This document shows positions 35,691-49,984 of a DNA stretch of 64,000 nt, piece after piece. The notes below the pieces were generated by a model that had not been told where the DNA came from, searched no databases, and saw only the letters and a program-made list of their open reading frames with translations. The position numbers and the translations under genes are program-made. The DNA is taken from positions 96,702,781-96,766,780 of the forward strand of contig CM060898.1 of assembly GCA_030762935.1 (NCBI GenBank), in the 5' to 3' direction. Position 1 is the stretch's first letter, and the number at the start of each line of letters is the position of its first letter. This DNA is from Hymenopus coronatus. Its lineage: Eukaryota > Arthropoda > Insecta > Mantodea > Hymenopodidae.

Positions 35691-37244
35691 TCACAATCTC
35701 TAAGACACTATACTCCATTTATGCAGTGAGAAGTGGAAGAACCACAACTTTATCACATGAATAGGTAGAACTGCAAATTTTCTCATGTATGATGTGAGTT
35801 GGAGCCAAGGCTGATAGCATACCTAACACCCCACTCAACAGGCTTTCTGTCCTTCAGTTACCATGTACTCATTAGCATTCAGTAATCCGCTTTCATTTTC
35901 CAAGATGCGAAGTCACGAACTTAATCCTTTGTGAATTGAAAGACATAGTAAAATGATTGCACAAAAGAATTTAAAAATGGCCATACATCTAAAAATTCAA
36001 TAAATTAGGCTATTACCACAGGAATATCTTCATCATCAGCTAACTGTGACTCAGCAACCACTTCTAAATTATTTTATGAATCAGCTAATTAAGTTTGCAA
36101 AGAATTTTTTTGACATTTTGGCACAACTGCTTCCTTCCATAACTTCAATTCTAATCTTCTGGATGAATTTGAGATTAATGGTTCAGAGCAAAATAAGAAA
36201 TATATATGAAAATGTACAGTAATAATGGAAGAAAAATTATGATGAAACAGGCAAAGATCTTGAATGTTTATCACGAAAATCACTCGCACATTGGAGGAAC
36301 TTAAGGAAACCATACCAACTGAAGTACGAAACATTACAGCACTAAGCTAAATTGTAATCCATCTAAATGTGTTTATTGTATACATTGCTTGTTTAGCTGT
36401 GGAAGGATGACATTACGAGCATTTACTATAAGGTAAGAGTTAATTTTGTTATATTTTATGTACAGGTTTACAAAAATACAGATTTAGAAGCAAAGCCAGA
36501 GTTCTGGCAGGGCCAGCTGCAAAACCCTATGCAAGAGGTCAGGTTTTATACCGATAACCCTGTATCTAACAACAGAAGATATAATCTTCTAAAATTACTT
36601 CTTCACAATGCTGGATAGGTAGAAATAAATTGAAAAATTAGGTAACATGCACCAAGTAGGTAGGCCTTTTTAATTCTTGCATATCAATAATTAAGTAGGC
36701 CATTGCAATATTCTTCATAATAATGCTGTAGGCTTGTCAGCAATAATTTTTGTTTTTGTTTCATAGTTTTGTGTGAGCTGTTGCATTATACCAATATAAA
36801 TTTTGCATACTTGGGGGAGAGGGGCATGTAGAATGTTAGATCTCAGATTGTTGTATTTGGTCATACACATAATTTTAGCTTTAATGTTAAAGCTGTAATG
36901 TCATTTGAATTATATCACACTACAGGTATCACATCACACATTTAATGTGGGTAAATAATTTATTATTTTGACATTTAACTGTATTAGAAGAAACATTATC
37001 AATCCAAAACTATAGATATTTGCTAAATTCAATTTTACTTAAGGCTTAAAAGATATTGAAAAACATTTCGAAAGATATAGAAAGAGTTTGCTTTTAGTTT
37101 GAAACTAATAGAGAACTATGACGAGTTCAAATTCTAAACAGATTTAAAACAGCAATAATTAAGAATTCTATACATCAACCTCAAATATTTGAAAATGTGT
37201 ACCAAAATGCAGCTCTATTGCATCAAGTAGCACATTCTCAGTTA

Positions 37245-37510
37245 AGTTTCGATATTGCCTGCCTGGGTAGTTATCTGCCTCACATTCAACAAGTCACAAG
37301 TTCAAAACTCGCTTAGGATGAGTTACCCAAATTGAGGTTTTTTTTTCAGGGTTTTAACTTAGTGTGAGAAGAGCGAATGTCAAGTAACTTTAAGCTCCAC
37401 GGACACTTGAGGTCATTCAAGCCTCCTTTCACCAATTTCATTCATTCATCATCCGATATGACCACCAAGTTCAAAAGTTTTGATACACACACACACACAC
37501 ACAAAAAAAA
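37245..37510 (+). mobile_element. tRNA-like SINE, family S5, ending in a CA tract
   Basis: Head with GGGTAGTTATCTGCCTCAC and CAAGTTCAAAACTCGC. The 3' part has ATTCATCATCCGATATGACC, then (CA)n at 37484-37502. Confidence 0.5.
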
Positions 37511-39404
37511 GTTTGATACACAAAAACAAAAAATATGCAACCCAAACAAAACAAAACAAAATTGTAGAACTATTTAAAATTTTACACTGGTAAAACTAAT
37601 GGAAACTTTAAAATCATACCAGGGAACGAACATATGAGCTATAGGGATTTGAAAATTATCATCAAAGCTTCCTGCTTAGAACACTAAGCAGATCATATTC
37701 TGGAAAGTTTTTTTAAGAATTCTTATGAAAATGTAATTGCAGAAAATCTATATTTAAATTATTTGTTTTGGACATTATCCTGACTAATATTTAAATTTTT
37801 GAACAATAAATGTAATTGAGGATATTGTACAAAAACAAACTCAAATACTATATAGCTATTTACTTGTGTACAACTTCTGTTCACTAAATAATGGAGAAAA
37901 TATAATCATTAAATAAGAACCGATGTATAATTTTGGGATTACCATCTCAAGATTTACTTAATAGAAGATGTATCACTAATTAAAGTGATAAAAGCATTAA
38001 ATCACTAGTTATATTCAGGAGCACAAATGAAGGTAGAAGTGAAGGTTGTGCAGTGCACAGCAAGTGAGAATGAAAGGAAGAGACAGTGTATTATTCTTCC
38101 TCTACCTGCACAATGGATTTCCCCAACCTACCTTCATGTGTGATTCTGACTTTTGCAGTTAAGCTCGATCACCTTGAGTCAGACAGCTGTTGAAGACAGA
38201 GATATGTCTCCGAAAAAACATCCAGTTTCGGTAATTAGATATGATTCATTTTGTATAAAATGTGTAGGTATATATTCTTTATTAAGGAGAAAAAGAGATT
38301 AGATAACCATAAAGCATTGCAATCCCATACTTAAGCCTCCATTGTATGTCTCAATTTAAATATAAAACTTATTTATAATCAGTGTAAAACAAATCAAGGT
38401 GAACTGAATATGAGATACTACTGCATATTGGCTACTATGTCTACAAAAATAAAGTGCTTACTATATTCTGTTACAAATCTTTACAATTTAAATTAACATA
38501 TTGCATTACTGAAGATGTACACTGTTGATGCAGGCATTTTATTAACTGTAAATCAGAGGAATGTATTTCACGAAAGCAAGGGAAGCATTACTTTTGCTTT
38601 GTTAAGTCAATTTCTAATTTTCCATTAAAATCACTCCTGTGGAAAATTTAGCAGCACAATTTTCAAACAGTGTGACAATTGCTACAAAGCTTGCATTTTT
38701 GCAAGTAGTTTTCTAGAGCCCCAGCAGATGGTTGGAAGTGTGCTGATGGTTGATGCTTAGATACAGTATTGATATCTCATTTTAAAGGAGAATAATTTTC
38801 TTTTTTATAACTATATAAATTGATAAGCCAAAAAGATTGATAGGGGACAAACCCTGGAAACTGCAGCCTCAGATCAAGTTCTCATATTAGGCTAAAATTG
38901 CTGACTGCTAATATTATTCATGCTCAGATTAGCAGGGACAGATAATGTATTATAAAAAAAAAAGTAAAAATACTCCTGGCACATTGGTCCAAGGTAAGCC
39001 AAGGCTGCCTCTGTGAAGTCCTACAACCAGAGAGTAATATTTTTAAATCAAGTAGCTCCTATATTGACCCCAAGAACCTCATGAGGTTGAATGCACCCCA
39101 TTAGCTCTCTGTATGAGGAAACTTCCATGCTATGTTTAGGAATCAAAACTGATGCCTTAGTTTATAGAAACAGCACAATAATGGTAAGACCCAGTAAAGA
39201 GAAGAAGGCAAAAAAGCAACAGAAAATATCTATAGAAATGAATTAGAAATCCAAAGACATTGAAAGTTCAAATGCTACAAGGGAAGAAAAATATAAAAGA
39301 TGTATGTAAACATAATCTGGGAGAGGAGGTTGAATGTGAGTTTTAAGGATAAAGCTTGCATCATAAAAGTTTTAAGTGTTGCATAGCAGTAATGTTTTAT
39401 TAAT

Positions 39405-39424
39405 TATATATATATATATATATG
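39405..39424. repeat. Short (TA)n tract
   Basis: About ten AT/TA units in AT-rich sequence. Confidence 0.8.
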
Positions 39425-40369
39425 ATAAGAATAAATACAAAATAAAACCAGAGAACAGAAACCGGAATGCTATTAAACATAATATAAATGTGATAGTTTA
39501 AAGCCTATGGCATTTAAATCTAAACAGCTATACAGCTAAACTTGATGAAATGCAGCAATAAGGTTAGTAGCATATCTCGACTTGTGCACATTTTAAGGAG
39601 ATTTTGTGTAAGTGTGACTAATGTGGCATAGTTGCCTTATGGATCAAATACATGTGGACTGACCACACTTGAAGGCATCACACTGTTTCTACATTATCAT
39701 AGGTGGTAGCTCACTGAAACAGAAGTCAAGGTGGCAATACTGTTAATGCTTTTTTCAGTGTTATCCTACCATCCAGCGACCTTAACAGAATTAGGTATTG
39801 TACACGAGCACAGAACTGCATATTTTAGACTATCCATAATTGCAATAAATTTATATGTTACTTTGTTCTTGCCTTAGAACACTGCACTTAATGATGTACA
39901 CAACAAACATTCACAAAAACTTGCGTTTTTTTGTAAGATAACTTATATATTGTCATCATTGTTGTCTTTATTGCAGTTGGGATCAACTGAAGTTGTATTA
40001 ATTTCTTCGTAACTATACCTATTATGGAGAAGATGCTATTTCACATTTACAGAGCTATCCAACTCAAACTTTTTTGAGCACCCAAAATGTATTCTCACGA
40101 GTCATTACTGAAATAGAGAAAGCTCTAAAGGTGATTACAGGTCACAGCCAGCTTGAATAATTTCTAATATGCACAATATGGATCCAGTGTGCAAATCAAG
40201 CTTCTTGTTGACAGGGGAAAATATGAATAAAGCTTTTTACTAACAGGGAAAACGTACGAATCACCAAATTTTTACACACAGACATTAAAAAAGTAATGTT
40301 TCTTCATTAATTTTGTTGCCGGTATGTGAAAAACAATATAATCAATTAATTTATTAATTAGAAAGAAAG

Positions 40370-40450
40370 GAATAGTCCCAAGTAGATTAGCATCTGCTAT
40401 ACATAGGAAATTTGGGTTCGAACTTCAAAATCAAAGCCATTAAACAATTT
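40370..40450 (+). mobile_element. tRNA-like SINE head, family S5 candidate
   Basis: GTAGATTAGCATCTGC and TTTGGGTTCGAACTTC resemble boxes A and B. The body after it is worn and may belong to another repeat. Confidence 0.4.
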
Positions 40451-40844
40451 AGTGTGATACTATGTTGGCAACTACTGATTATGCAGTGTTCCCAACACTG
40501 GTATTGAAACATGGCCGACTTGCTCCAGCCAGCAGTGAGAATCATCTATGGTGGTATGGCTGTTGTGTGGATAGTTCAAATGACTGTGGTTACAGAAACA
40601 ATGTTATACAATTTTAATGCTGGGCTAATAAATTCAAGAAACTATATGGAAGAATAAAAAAAAAAAGGATACTTTTACAACATGAGGAGGTGAGGAATTT
40701 TTCTAAGTCCATAGCTTTGCATGTGCACAAGGAGACAGAAATGAAGATTACTACAAGTCATATTGCTTCTCCCATAGCAGTCGACATGCACTTAATTTAG
40801 CCCACTGCAAATAATCCTGACATCTACACAGCAAATAATATGGC

Positions 40845-40903
40845 AGATTTCACCCTTGTCATTCATCATCTGATATGATCTTCCAGGTTAAAGGATGCTA
40901 ATG

Positions 40904-40970
<67 letters not shown>
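40845..40970 (+). repeat. S5-type 3' end with (AAT)n microsatellite
   Basis: ATTCATCATCTGATATGATC matches the S5 end at 37.4 kb, but here it runs into a pure AAT array at 40903-40970. Confidence 0.6.
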
Positions 40971-40972
<2 letters not shown>

Positions 40973-43900
40973 GCCACCTCTACGGCATTGACCTTATAGG
41001 GGCAGCAAATTGGAGTGTTTGACTCTCACATTTGTGAATATTTGTGGCATAGTGACACCAAAAATTGTTCAACATATCCTTTCCAGGAATTTGGAGAAGA
41101 CATAGTGATTAGGTTTAGGCTAGGCTTAGTTAGCATAGTGTATATAGCTAGTCATCATAATTTAGAGACAGCATACATAGAGTTATACAGTTAGTGTAGT
41201 TAATTGACAAAAAAAATACTATTGGCAGAATTGTGTTAAGTGATACACGATGGATAATTTGGCTGCACTGCATTCTTTAGTATGTCTATATGAGTAGAAA
41301 GTAAAAAAGAATGGTAAACCTTAAGTCTTGTTAAAAAGCTCCTCTCCAGCATGAAGTCATAGTTAAAAGTGATTTTAAATACAAATTAGATAAAAAATCT
41401 AAAGCTGTAGCTTGAAAAAAAAATATTCTGCTTATGTTGGGCTTATGTTAACTTGTAGTGTCCTTAGACCATGCATGGCTCATCATGTGAGAAGCTATAT
41501 AACAAAGGTTATTCCAGAATCATGAGGAGGAGAAATGTTTTTCCCAGGGAAGGAAACAATATTGCAGTCATGAACCAGGGAATTCCCCCCCTTCCCTACC
41601 ATTAATTTGCACATTTTATGGATCTAATACACCATGCCTACAAATGATAATAGTTAAAATCTAACCAGTCTTCTTTCCTGTTCCTGGGATCTGGAAAGGT
41701 TGCACATTTGCATTATAATATTTGTATTTTAACTTTGTTATTCTCAATTATTGTGAATCAGCCTTAATTTTAACAATGTGCTGTATTATCTTTAAATGTA
41801 TATTTCTGCACTTCTGCTTTCCACTCCACAAGTGAACACCTGAGCTAACAAGGGCATTAGCAAAGCAGTAGTGTTGCTATTGTATGCCCACATCACATGC
41901 AAATTCTTCAGCAGTATCTAACACTCATCAACTTCCAGAATAATAAATGATGCATACATGAAAAGTATGGGACTACTACTTTAGGGTCACCAAGTCATTT
42001 TATGTTAAAGCTGTTAACAGCTAAAATCACAGACTCAGACTTAGTTAATATGTTAAAGCACCTCTGATATCTCAGATAACTACAAACACTTGTATGTTTT
42101 CAATCCCAGTTATTAAAACCAATGTCATTTAGTGTGAACTTCATTTGTCTAAAAGCCAGCCCCCCCCCCTCCTCTATTAACTATTAATACTATTGCAATT
42201 ACAATAATGGCAAGCTTCAATTATGTACAATGTTTGTAAATAATGATAGCATGCTATGGGCAAGCAATGTGCTTCATTTATATAATCATACCATAAGCAA
42301 AATTCTTACATTCTTGGTCACAGCTTCTAACATTGAAAGTTAAATAAAAGTATATAAATAATACAGTCTAGCTAGAAAAACTCTGTTAATCCAAAAACTG
42401 TTACAAGTGCAAGAAAAATACCTATGTGAATATTGTCATGCAGTTCTCTCGGAACAAAAATACAGAAATCCACAAGTACCTTCAACAAGATAAATGAGAT
42501 TCATTAGTCATATAAATGCATTATATGCATATCCATTACCACAAAACATGATTATCTAGTTGGACCACTAAGTTCTGTCATTCTTGGCACTCCTGTGGTG
42601 GTATTAGGTATTTAACCAAGAGAAGTATTCTTTCCACAATATTCATGCTATTCACTTATCACCCATCTCTGCAAATGCAACATGGTATGATCAGTGAGAG
42701 ATTGTGATGCTTTAATTGAATTACTGACAGGGAGACTAAATGGCAAAAATTGCCAAAAATAGCAATTTAGTTTATTTTTTGTGCAGAATTATAAATTGGA
42801 ATTTCTTCTTTAATTTAATATAGACTTTATTATCATAGGCACAATCCCCATATTTTAAATATATTTTTAAAAATGATATTGCTTCTGCTATTTTTTAAAG
42901 TGAATTCTGCATCACATAGCAAAATGTCATAACTTCTACAAACTCTGGGGCAGTATGCAGAACTTCACCCCAATTGTTAGTGGACACATTTGCTATACAG
43001 ATTAGTACTATTAATAAGTATTTCACCATCATTTCTTCTTTGCAAATATATGTAAGTTTGTTTTCTCCACTTTTCCTATAAACAGTTTTTTTCTTGAATA
43101 ACATTTTCTGGAATAATTACCTATCTTCTGAGATACTATTCAAGATAATTAAATTTTAGGGTGACAAAAACAAGCTGATGTTTCTTAATGAACTAATTGA
43201 AGAAATACATAAATGATAAATTAAATTCCACTTTTAACATTTTCGGGATACTTGTTTTATATGAAATTTAACAATTGCTTTTTAAAATGCTATAGTGAAT
43301 CTACCTTGGTGTTAATATACCTGAGAAAACATACAAATATAAATAAAACTATCTTCCTTAATACACAAAACTCATTGGATGAAAGTAAATCAGTGAACTT
43401 AGAAGGCATTCAGCTACAACCTGTAAATATTTTTCAGATAATACGTCATGAATTTAATATTTAGATTTCACATTAGTGGGATAGGGCTTTTAATCTCCCC
43501 TTAAGGATGGTCAAAATTATTATTTTTATATTTTCCTTTCAATTTTTTCTCTAATATTTAAATAATATGTCCCCAAAGTTTTAATTCAAAGTTACATTAG
43601 AAAATGCCTAAATTTTAACAAAATGTTCAAATTGTCCTCCCCTTAGCCAGACATACTTTTATTAGGGCAGTGATTTTTTAGCTACAAAGCCAATGCATTG
43701 TTATTATGGCTATATAGTGTACTACCAATGGCCAGCATCTGGTTATACTTACACCAACTTTCTGAACAAAGACCAAATTGGCTTTCGGAAATACATGGAA
43801 GTTTCTAAACATTTTATTGTCATTGTAACCAAAACTTGGTCCTTTGTTATCTGAAAGTTACAGTTTTCAAAATATATGTACCAATATTTCTTTAACTACG

Positions 43901-46900
43901 TGATAAATTTTGATGAAATTTTGCATTCATATAACTATGCATTAGCTTCAATTCCATGTAAAGAAATTTTGATAGGTATTATATTTCATAAATAATAGCA
44001 ATGCATACCACTGGAAAAAAACTTCAATTTTGGAATATTATTTTCAAAATATCATATAAAATATACCAAGAGTAACAGAAATAAAGTCTTACAAGGAATT
44101 ATTTCATCATAATTAAATAAACAATGTGCAAAATTTAATGCAATTACCTCTGAAGGTTATTTTTGAAAAGGACAAATAAAGAAAGTTTAAATACACTTAT
44201 CTAATTTTGTCAAAATATTTGTTCAATTTTATTGAAATTTAGAACACATGTATCATATAAACAGTGCCCAAATGTGTGGAGATTATAAACTATTTTGTAA
44301 TATACTGCATTTTAATTGACATTCCCCTTAAAGACAGTGTGTCTTGCTTGTCATGCATCAAGAATAGCAGCCCTTATAAACAGATTTCAGAGAATAAAAG
44401 TTGAACTTTTGGTCTTAAAATCACTGAAATTTCCAGTAGCCATTTAGATATATATAACTGTATTAACAATAGAATTTATTGTTTTATACTATTATACAGT
44501 AATACTAAATGGGGAATTATATATAACAATATTTTTTTTTACCTTTTGAGGTTTGTGAAAGGGCTTTGGGTTTATCAATTTTAGTTTCAATAAATTGTAC
44601 TTGGGGAAATGATCACCCTTCACAAATCTGTCAAGGATGAATGGAAATTAAACTAAGACTTATGTCAGTACTAGAACATTTGTACTAAATCTTTGGTATA
44701 AAAATTCTTTCCAATTCCTTTCTGGTTGTTTAATTAGCTCATTTTCAATTTGTGACATAACTTAGGGTCTAACTAGGTAGAAATTTAATATATAAAAAGC
44801 ATTTAAATTACATAATCTTTAAAATAAAATTCACTGCCCAGCACTGAATAGTGATTCCCAGTTCCAATTATGCTTCTCCATTTTTGTTAACGTAACTTCA
44901 ATATCATTTCTGAGAGGTATATTTATGAAGCAACAATACCGTATTTTTGAGAGGTAAATAAATACCTTTTGATTGGAGCACATAATACCATAACAGAATC
45001 TTTTGAATGCTACAGAGAAAAAAAAAATACACTGCTGGTATCTATTTGATGAGAGTGTTGACATCATTTCAAATTTAGCATCACTATATCACACAGCCAA
45101 ATTAATATCTTTGTATGTTTTTAATGCAGCAGTTTATCCTTTTTTCCTTGGATAAACTTTCCATGTTTTTATATAGAGTCCTAAGAGGTAGCTCTATTTG
45201 GGGAGCTTATATAAATAAAAATAAATTGTTGGGAGAAGATATCTGTAAAATCTTTTCTTTGCTTTTCTGAGAAACCAGTAAGCAGTCTTATCCAAGAACA
45301 TATTGGTTGCTTTTTTATAATTTTTTTAGAAACTACTGCTTAAATATTTGGTATTAATTGAAAAATGCAGCTTTCAAAACTGTACAATTATGATGTAGGC
45401 TTTAAAAGCAACTCTCTGATTGGAAAGTTTTACACAGAAAAAAATTGATAGAATTGGAACTGAGTACCTCAAGTAATTATTTATATGAGATAAACTATAA
45501 GTATAATAAAGTTACAGTTTAATATTGTTATTATAGGAAAATTGAACAATTCTCTTTTTAACTTTCACTCACATTTCTGCAACACCAAGCTCAAAATAAA
45601 ATTATTGCTCTAAAGGGCAGTTCAAGTATATTTCCATAAGCACCATTTCTGTTTGATTTAACAAAATTTTATTCGACAAACTTAAGTACATTTTAAATGA
45701 TATCTTATAATAATACTCAGCTGCTGCTTCTAATAAGGGAAGTGTCAAACTTCATGCCAACAACTCCTTGGAATTTACATTCAAATTATAATTACTTTCA
45801 CTTCACTTTCTACATCATAAATTATTGTGAAACAGGTTTTTGGATACTATTGTTTCCATCCTGGTTAGATGTATTGCATGATATTATCATTTACACATGG
45901 GACATTTGGGAAATACTATTTACACATAAAACAATTAAATATTGAAGTCCCATTTAAAAATGATCTCATTGCACAGTATATCTAACTGGGAAATGCCATG
46001 TACAAATCATAGGAGAAAGTGAAGCAGTGTGTCTAGGTTGACAGAGAAAATGAAGAGTAATTAACATTTTAATTTAAGCATGTAAGAGTAAAATACTATT
46101 TTAGAAAAGAATTCTAACTTTTTGAAATATTGACTTTGGAAATAATGTTGTCACATAAAAATTAATGACTATTTTCAACTGTGAGACACCAAATCACTAT
46201 TTTAAAGTAAAAAGAAGCAACACGTACTGACTGGACTGGACAACCACATGGTTGTGTCGTACTGACAGCAAGTATGGATGAACAGAGAATAAGGTAATGG
46301 TTGCAGACAATAATTAGTTATCCATAATAGATACAAAGTAACTATAGGTTTAAAACTTTCTTTGCTGCTCGATGGACTGCTTCCCCCACTCATGCCTCTT
46401 CCACCCTTCATTCCCATCTCTTCTCCTGTGTTGCTCACCAGTCAGTTACTCATCATCAGACATCGTTACTGATGGGGAAATGTCCTCCCCACATTCAGGA
46501 GCATTTACACAGTATTCTTTCCTGCATTGTACATCTGAGTTGCCCAATAATGGCTACCAACACAAACGGTAGCTAATTATCCCATTAACGGTTACTAAAG
46601 TAATGGAAACAGTTACCGAGTCTGGGTAACATTGGTATTGCTTACTCTATATGCATGTTCAATCACATCCATAAAAGACTGAGTGCCATTGTTAATCTAA
46701 TATGTCAGTGGCAACAAAATACCTAGTAATTATCCACTTTGTTACATATGTGTAACCAACTTATATTATTTGCATCTTTTGTAATGCTAGACAACAATGT
46801 ATGTTGGGGCAGTAATGATTCTCTTCTCTAGCAACCTTATCTTTTAAGGTGTTATGTTTTATCTAACATGCTACAAGACTATTTGAGTTGCTTTGCATCT

Positions 46901-49900
46901 CAATCATATTGATGCTGGCAATAGTGACATATTCTCCTTTGAAATGTCTGATACAAATGATGTTTATATTAAGGATCCCAATGAAAATGCACTGTAGTGA
47001 TCCAAGTGTTGGTACAGCTAGAGAAACTTCTTTTTACATTGGTTCAAATAACAAAGTTAGTCTGTATCAACATTGTTCCTCCTGAAAAGAGTTACAGCTA
47101 ATCGTTACAGCAATTGTTAAAAACAAATCATTAACCATTAACACACTATAACTGTGATAATTATAACTGTTACTCAAAATAACTGTTTATCACATTCATA
47201 GAAACAAGAGAATATTCATTAGCATTGTATACTATTTACTGCATTGCCATTTTATGGATTCTATTTCGATACTTTGCAGTTGAAACTGGCAGTTAATATT
47301 TTGGGCACAGCATCAAATTCTCTCATAAAAGCTTCCAAGGTAGATTTCAGCATGAGGGGTTTGATACTTCCCCTGTAAGACCCTACCAACAGTTAGTACA
47401 TAGTTTACCTAGAATTATGTTTTAAATACTAAACAATATTAACATGCAGCAGACTGTAACCATTAATAAATAAGTGAAAAATGAAAATAACAGCCAATAA
47501 GGAGCTACCAATCTTTAAACATTAATGATATATTCATTTCTTTACATTCTCATTACAAAAAATATTATAAATTTGTTTCTTACCCATAAGGAGAAATGAT
47601 GTTCAGTTTTTGGGTGAAAATAGATGGAAAATAATCAGAATTGTGTGTCTACATAACAACTTTATAGATCTTGATTTCGCAGAAAATTAATTACTTTAAT
47701 TCTCTCTTGCATTCATAAGTGTGACACAGAAGAAAAAAAAAAAGGAGATAGATACATAAAAAAGCTATATATATGCATAAATTTTTCTTGCTTACAAATA
47801 TTATCAATATTCACTTCAGTTGCACCTTTTGGGAATGAATTGAAACATGCATATTTTATAACTTTTTTATGCAATAAATTGGCTCAACTATGAGAACACC
47901 TTGGATCTTTTAAGGCAAATAGAGAAATAAATATATAGTAATAAATCTGCTCCTCTCTGTTTAACCAAAACTGTGGTTATGTTTTTGTGGGAAACTATGT
48001 GCAATGTTGCAATTAATTCAACTTTTCCACTGTATCCTTACTTTCCATGTAGGTATTAAGAACATTTTGATAAATTTATGAGGCTGGTTTAGACATGCAA
48101 ACTCTTATCGTGTACATTGCATAAATATATCAAATTAGGAGCTGGTATACAGAAATATATCCAGAAAAGTCAGTTTCAATATTAGGCTGGAATTACAACA
48201 GTGAGTGTGATTTTTATAAATAATTTTACTGTCTCATATTTGAGCTAATATAATACGTTCATACTACACCATAATTACATCTTAAATCAGCTCATAAACT
48301 CAGCTTCATTGTCAGACCTAGATTTTTATAAACTATTTCTGAACAAATCAACTTCTAACAGCTGTTTTTGTTTCTGCCAAATCAGCATCTATATGAAAGA
48401 ATGCCTACAGATATATCCCATCATTTTCAGTGTACTTTCACCCAAGAATTCAGACTTGAGATCTACTTATATAAGCAGAACCGACGCCTTGTGATATATT
48501 TAAAATAAAATCCTCATTCACCTATTTAAAAAATTTATATAAGTTATGCTATCTGCAATCTTCTTTATACATCCAAAGATTTATAAATAGAATTATGAAA
48601 TGAGTGTTATCTTGATCAGCTGAATCTCTTAGGTTGTAGTATATCTATATTCTCAGTGCATTTTACTAATAACCCATTAATTCTTCATTTTAACAATTGT
48701 TTTGCTAAAGAATGATAGTGCCAATTCTCAGGATCTTTGATGATACTTTATCAACTTCTTCCTCACAAATGATCTTTGAAAAAAAAATACAGATTATTTT
48801 TGATTACTTTATAGGTCATTAAGCAATGAAAATCAGCAAGTCCACTGATTTTTAATAAGTTGGAATCATCAAGGAAAGAAATCTTGCCAGATGAAGCAAG
48901 TGGACATTAGTTTACAACTTTATTATATCCAACAATTTTGAGCATATACCTTAGAATAAACCAGCAGCATAATCAGGAGTACTCAAACTGTGAACATAAA
49001 ATAGTTCACCAAAACGGAGAAACAAAACAGCTCAATCTGCCAAGACATTTGCTTATCGTTTTCTAAAATGGTATGCTTTCTGTCCCTACACTAAATAGCA
49101 CTATTCCAAATCATCTCAAGCTTGCTTTGAGAAATAAATTTTATCAAGCCAGTTGTGAGCAAATTCAATACTAAAAGCTCTTTTCAGTTCTAAGGAACTT
49201 GTGGCAAGAAGCCATAAGCTGATACGTACACTTTTATGAAGTTTATTTTTCTTTGTTTCTTTTTACAAGGCACATTCAATGGAATGTATTTGAACCAAGC
49301 AATGTGATGAATTGCTGTGCGAGTTTGAGATTATGCATATGAATGTGAAGCTCTGAACGTGCTGTGGTATGAACATTCCAATGCAAGTCATTTTCTAAGT
49401 CTATCACCATGTTTCCATAGGGAATTGAGATCAATTTGAATTTAATTCCATCTGAATACAAGCCACATTTCACATGTTAACTTCAATATGAACTGAAATC
49501 ATTTTGAATATACAAAGTTCAGGAATAAATAACTCAAGCTTTTATGTTGGTCAACCTGGATACACATTGTCAAACCTGTTTGACATGCTGGTTTGTTTTT
49601 TATATATTATAAGTTTTGAGGTTAGTGTATGTTTCTGAGAAGAATAAATTGCCAGGTTATGGAAAGAATACAAATGACTCTGTTATGTGTTTTATTACAC
49701 CAGTTTCTGGCAAGTTTATTGAAGAAAAGAAGTGCACTGTGTTGCAAAGAATACTGCAGAAGATAACATCTTTGATGTACCTATTCAATACAATTTGAAT
49801 ATTTAGCATTTCCATTCAATAAATTTTGGTCTTATCCCACTCTGATTCCATTTGGAAATGTAATACATGCCAATATTCATAAAATGAAGGGATTAAACAC

Positions 49901-49984
49901 AGTTACACCAAATGTATTAATAGAAAATAGATGACACAAATTAGCACACTTATTCAACATTTTGAGAACATGTTTCACAGATGT

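Noticed and set aside
41110..41145. Possible insect telomere-like TTAGG units (TTAGGTTTAGGCTAGGC)
   Set aside because: Only two imperfect units in AT-rich sequence. No array.
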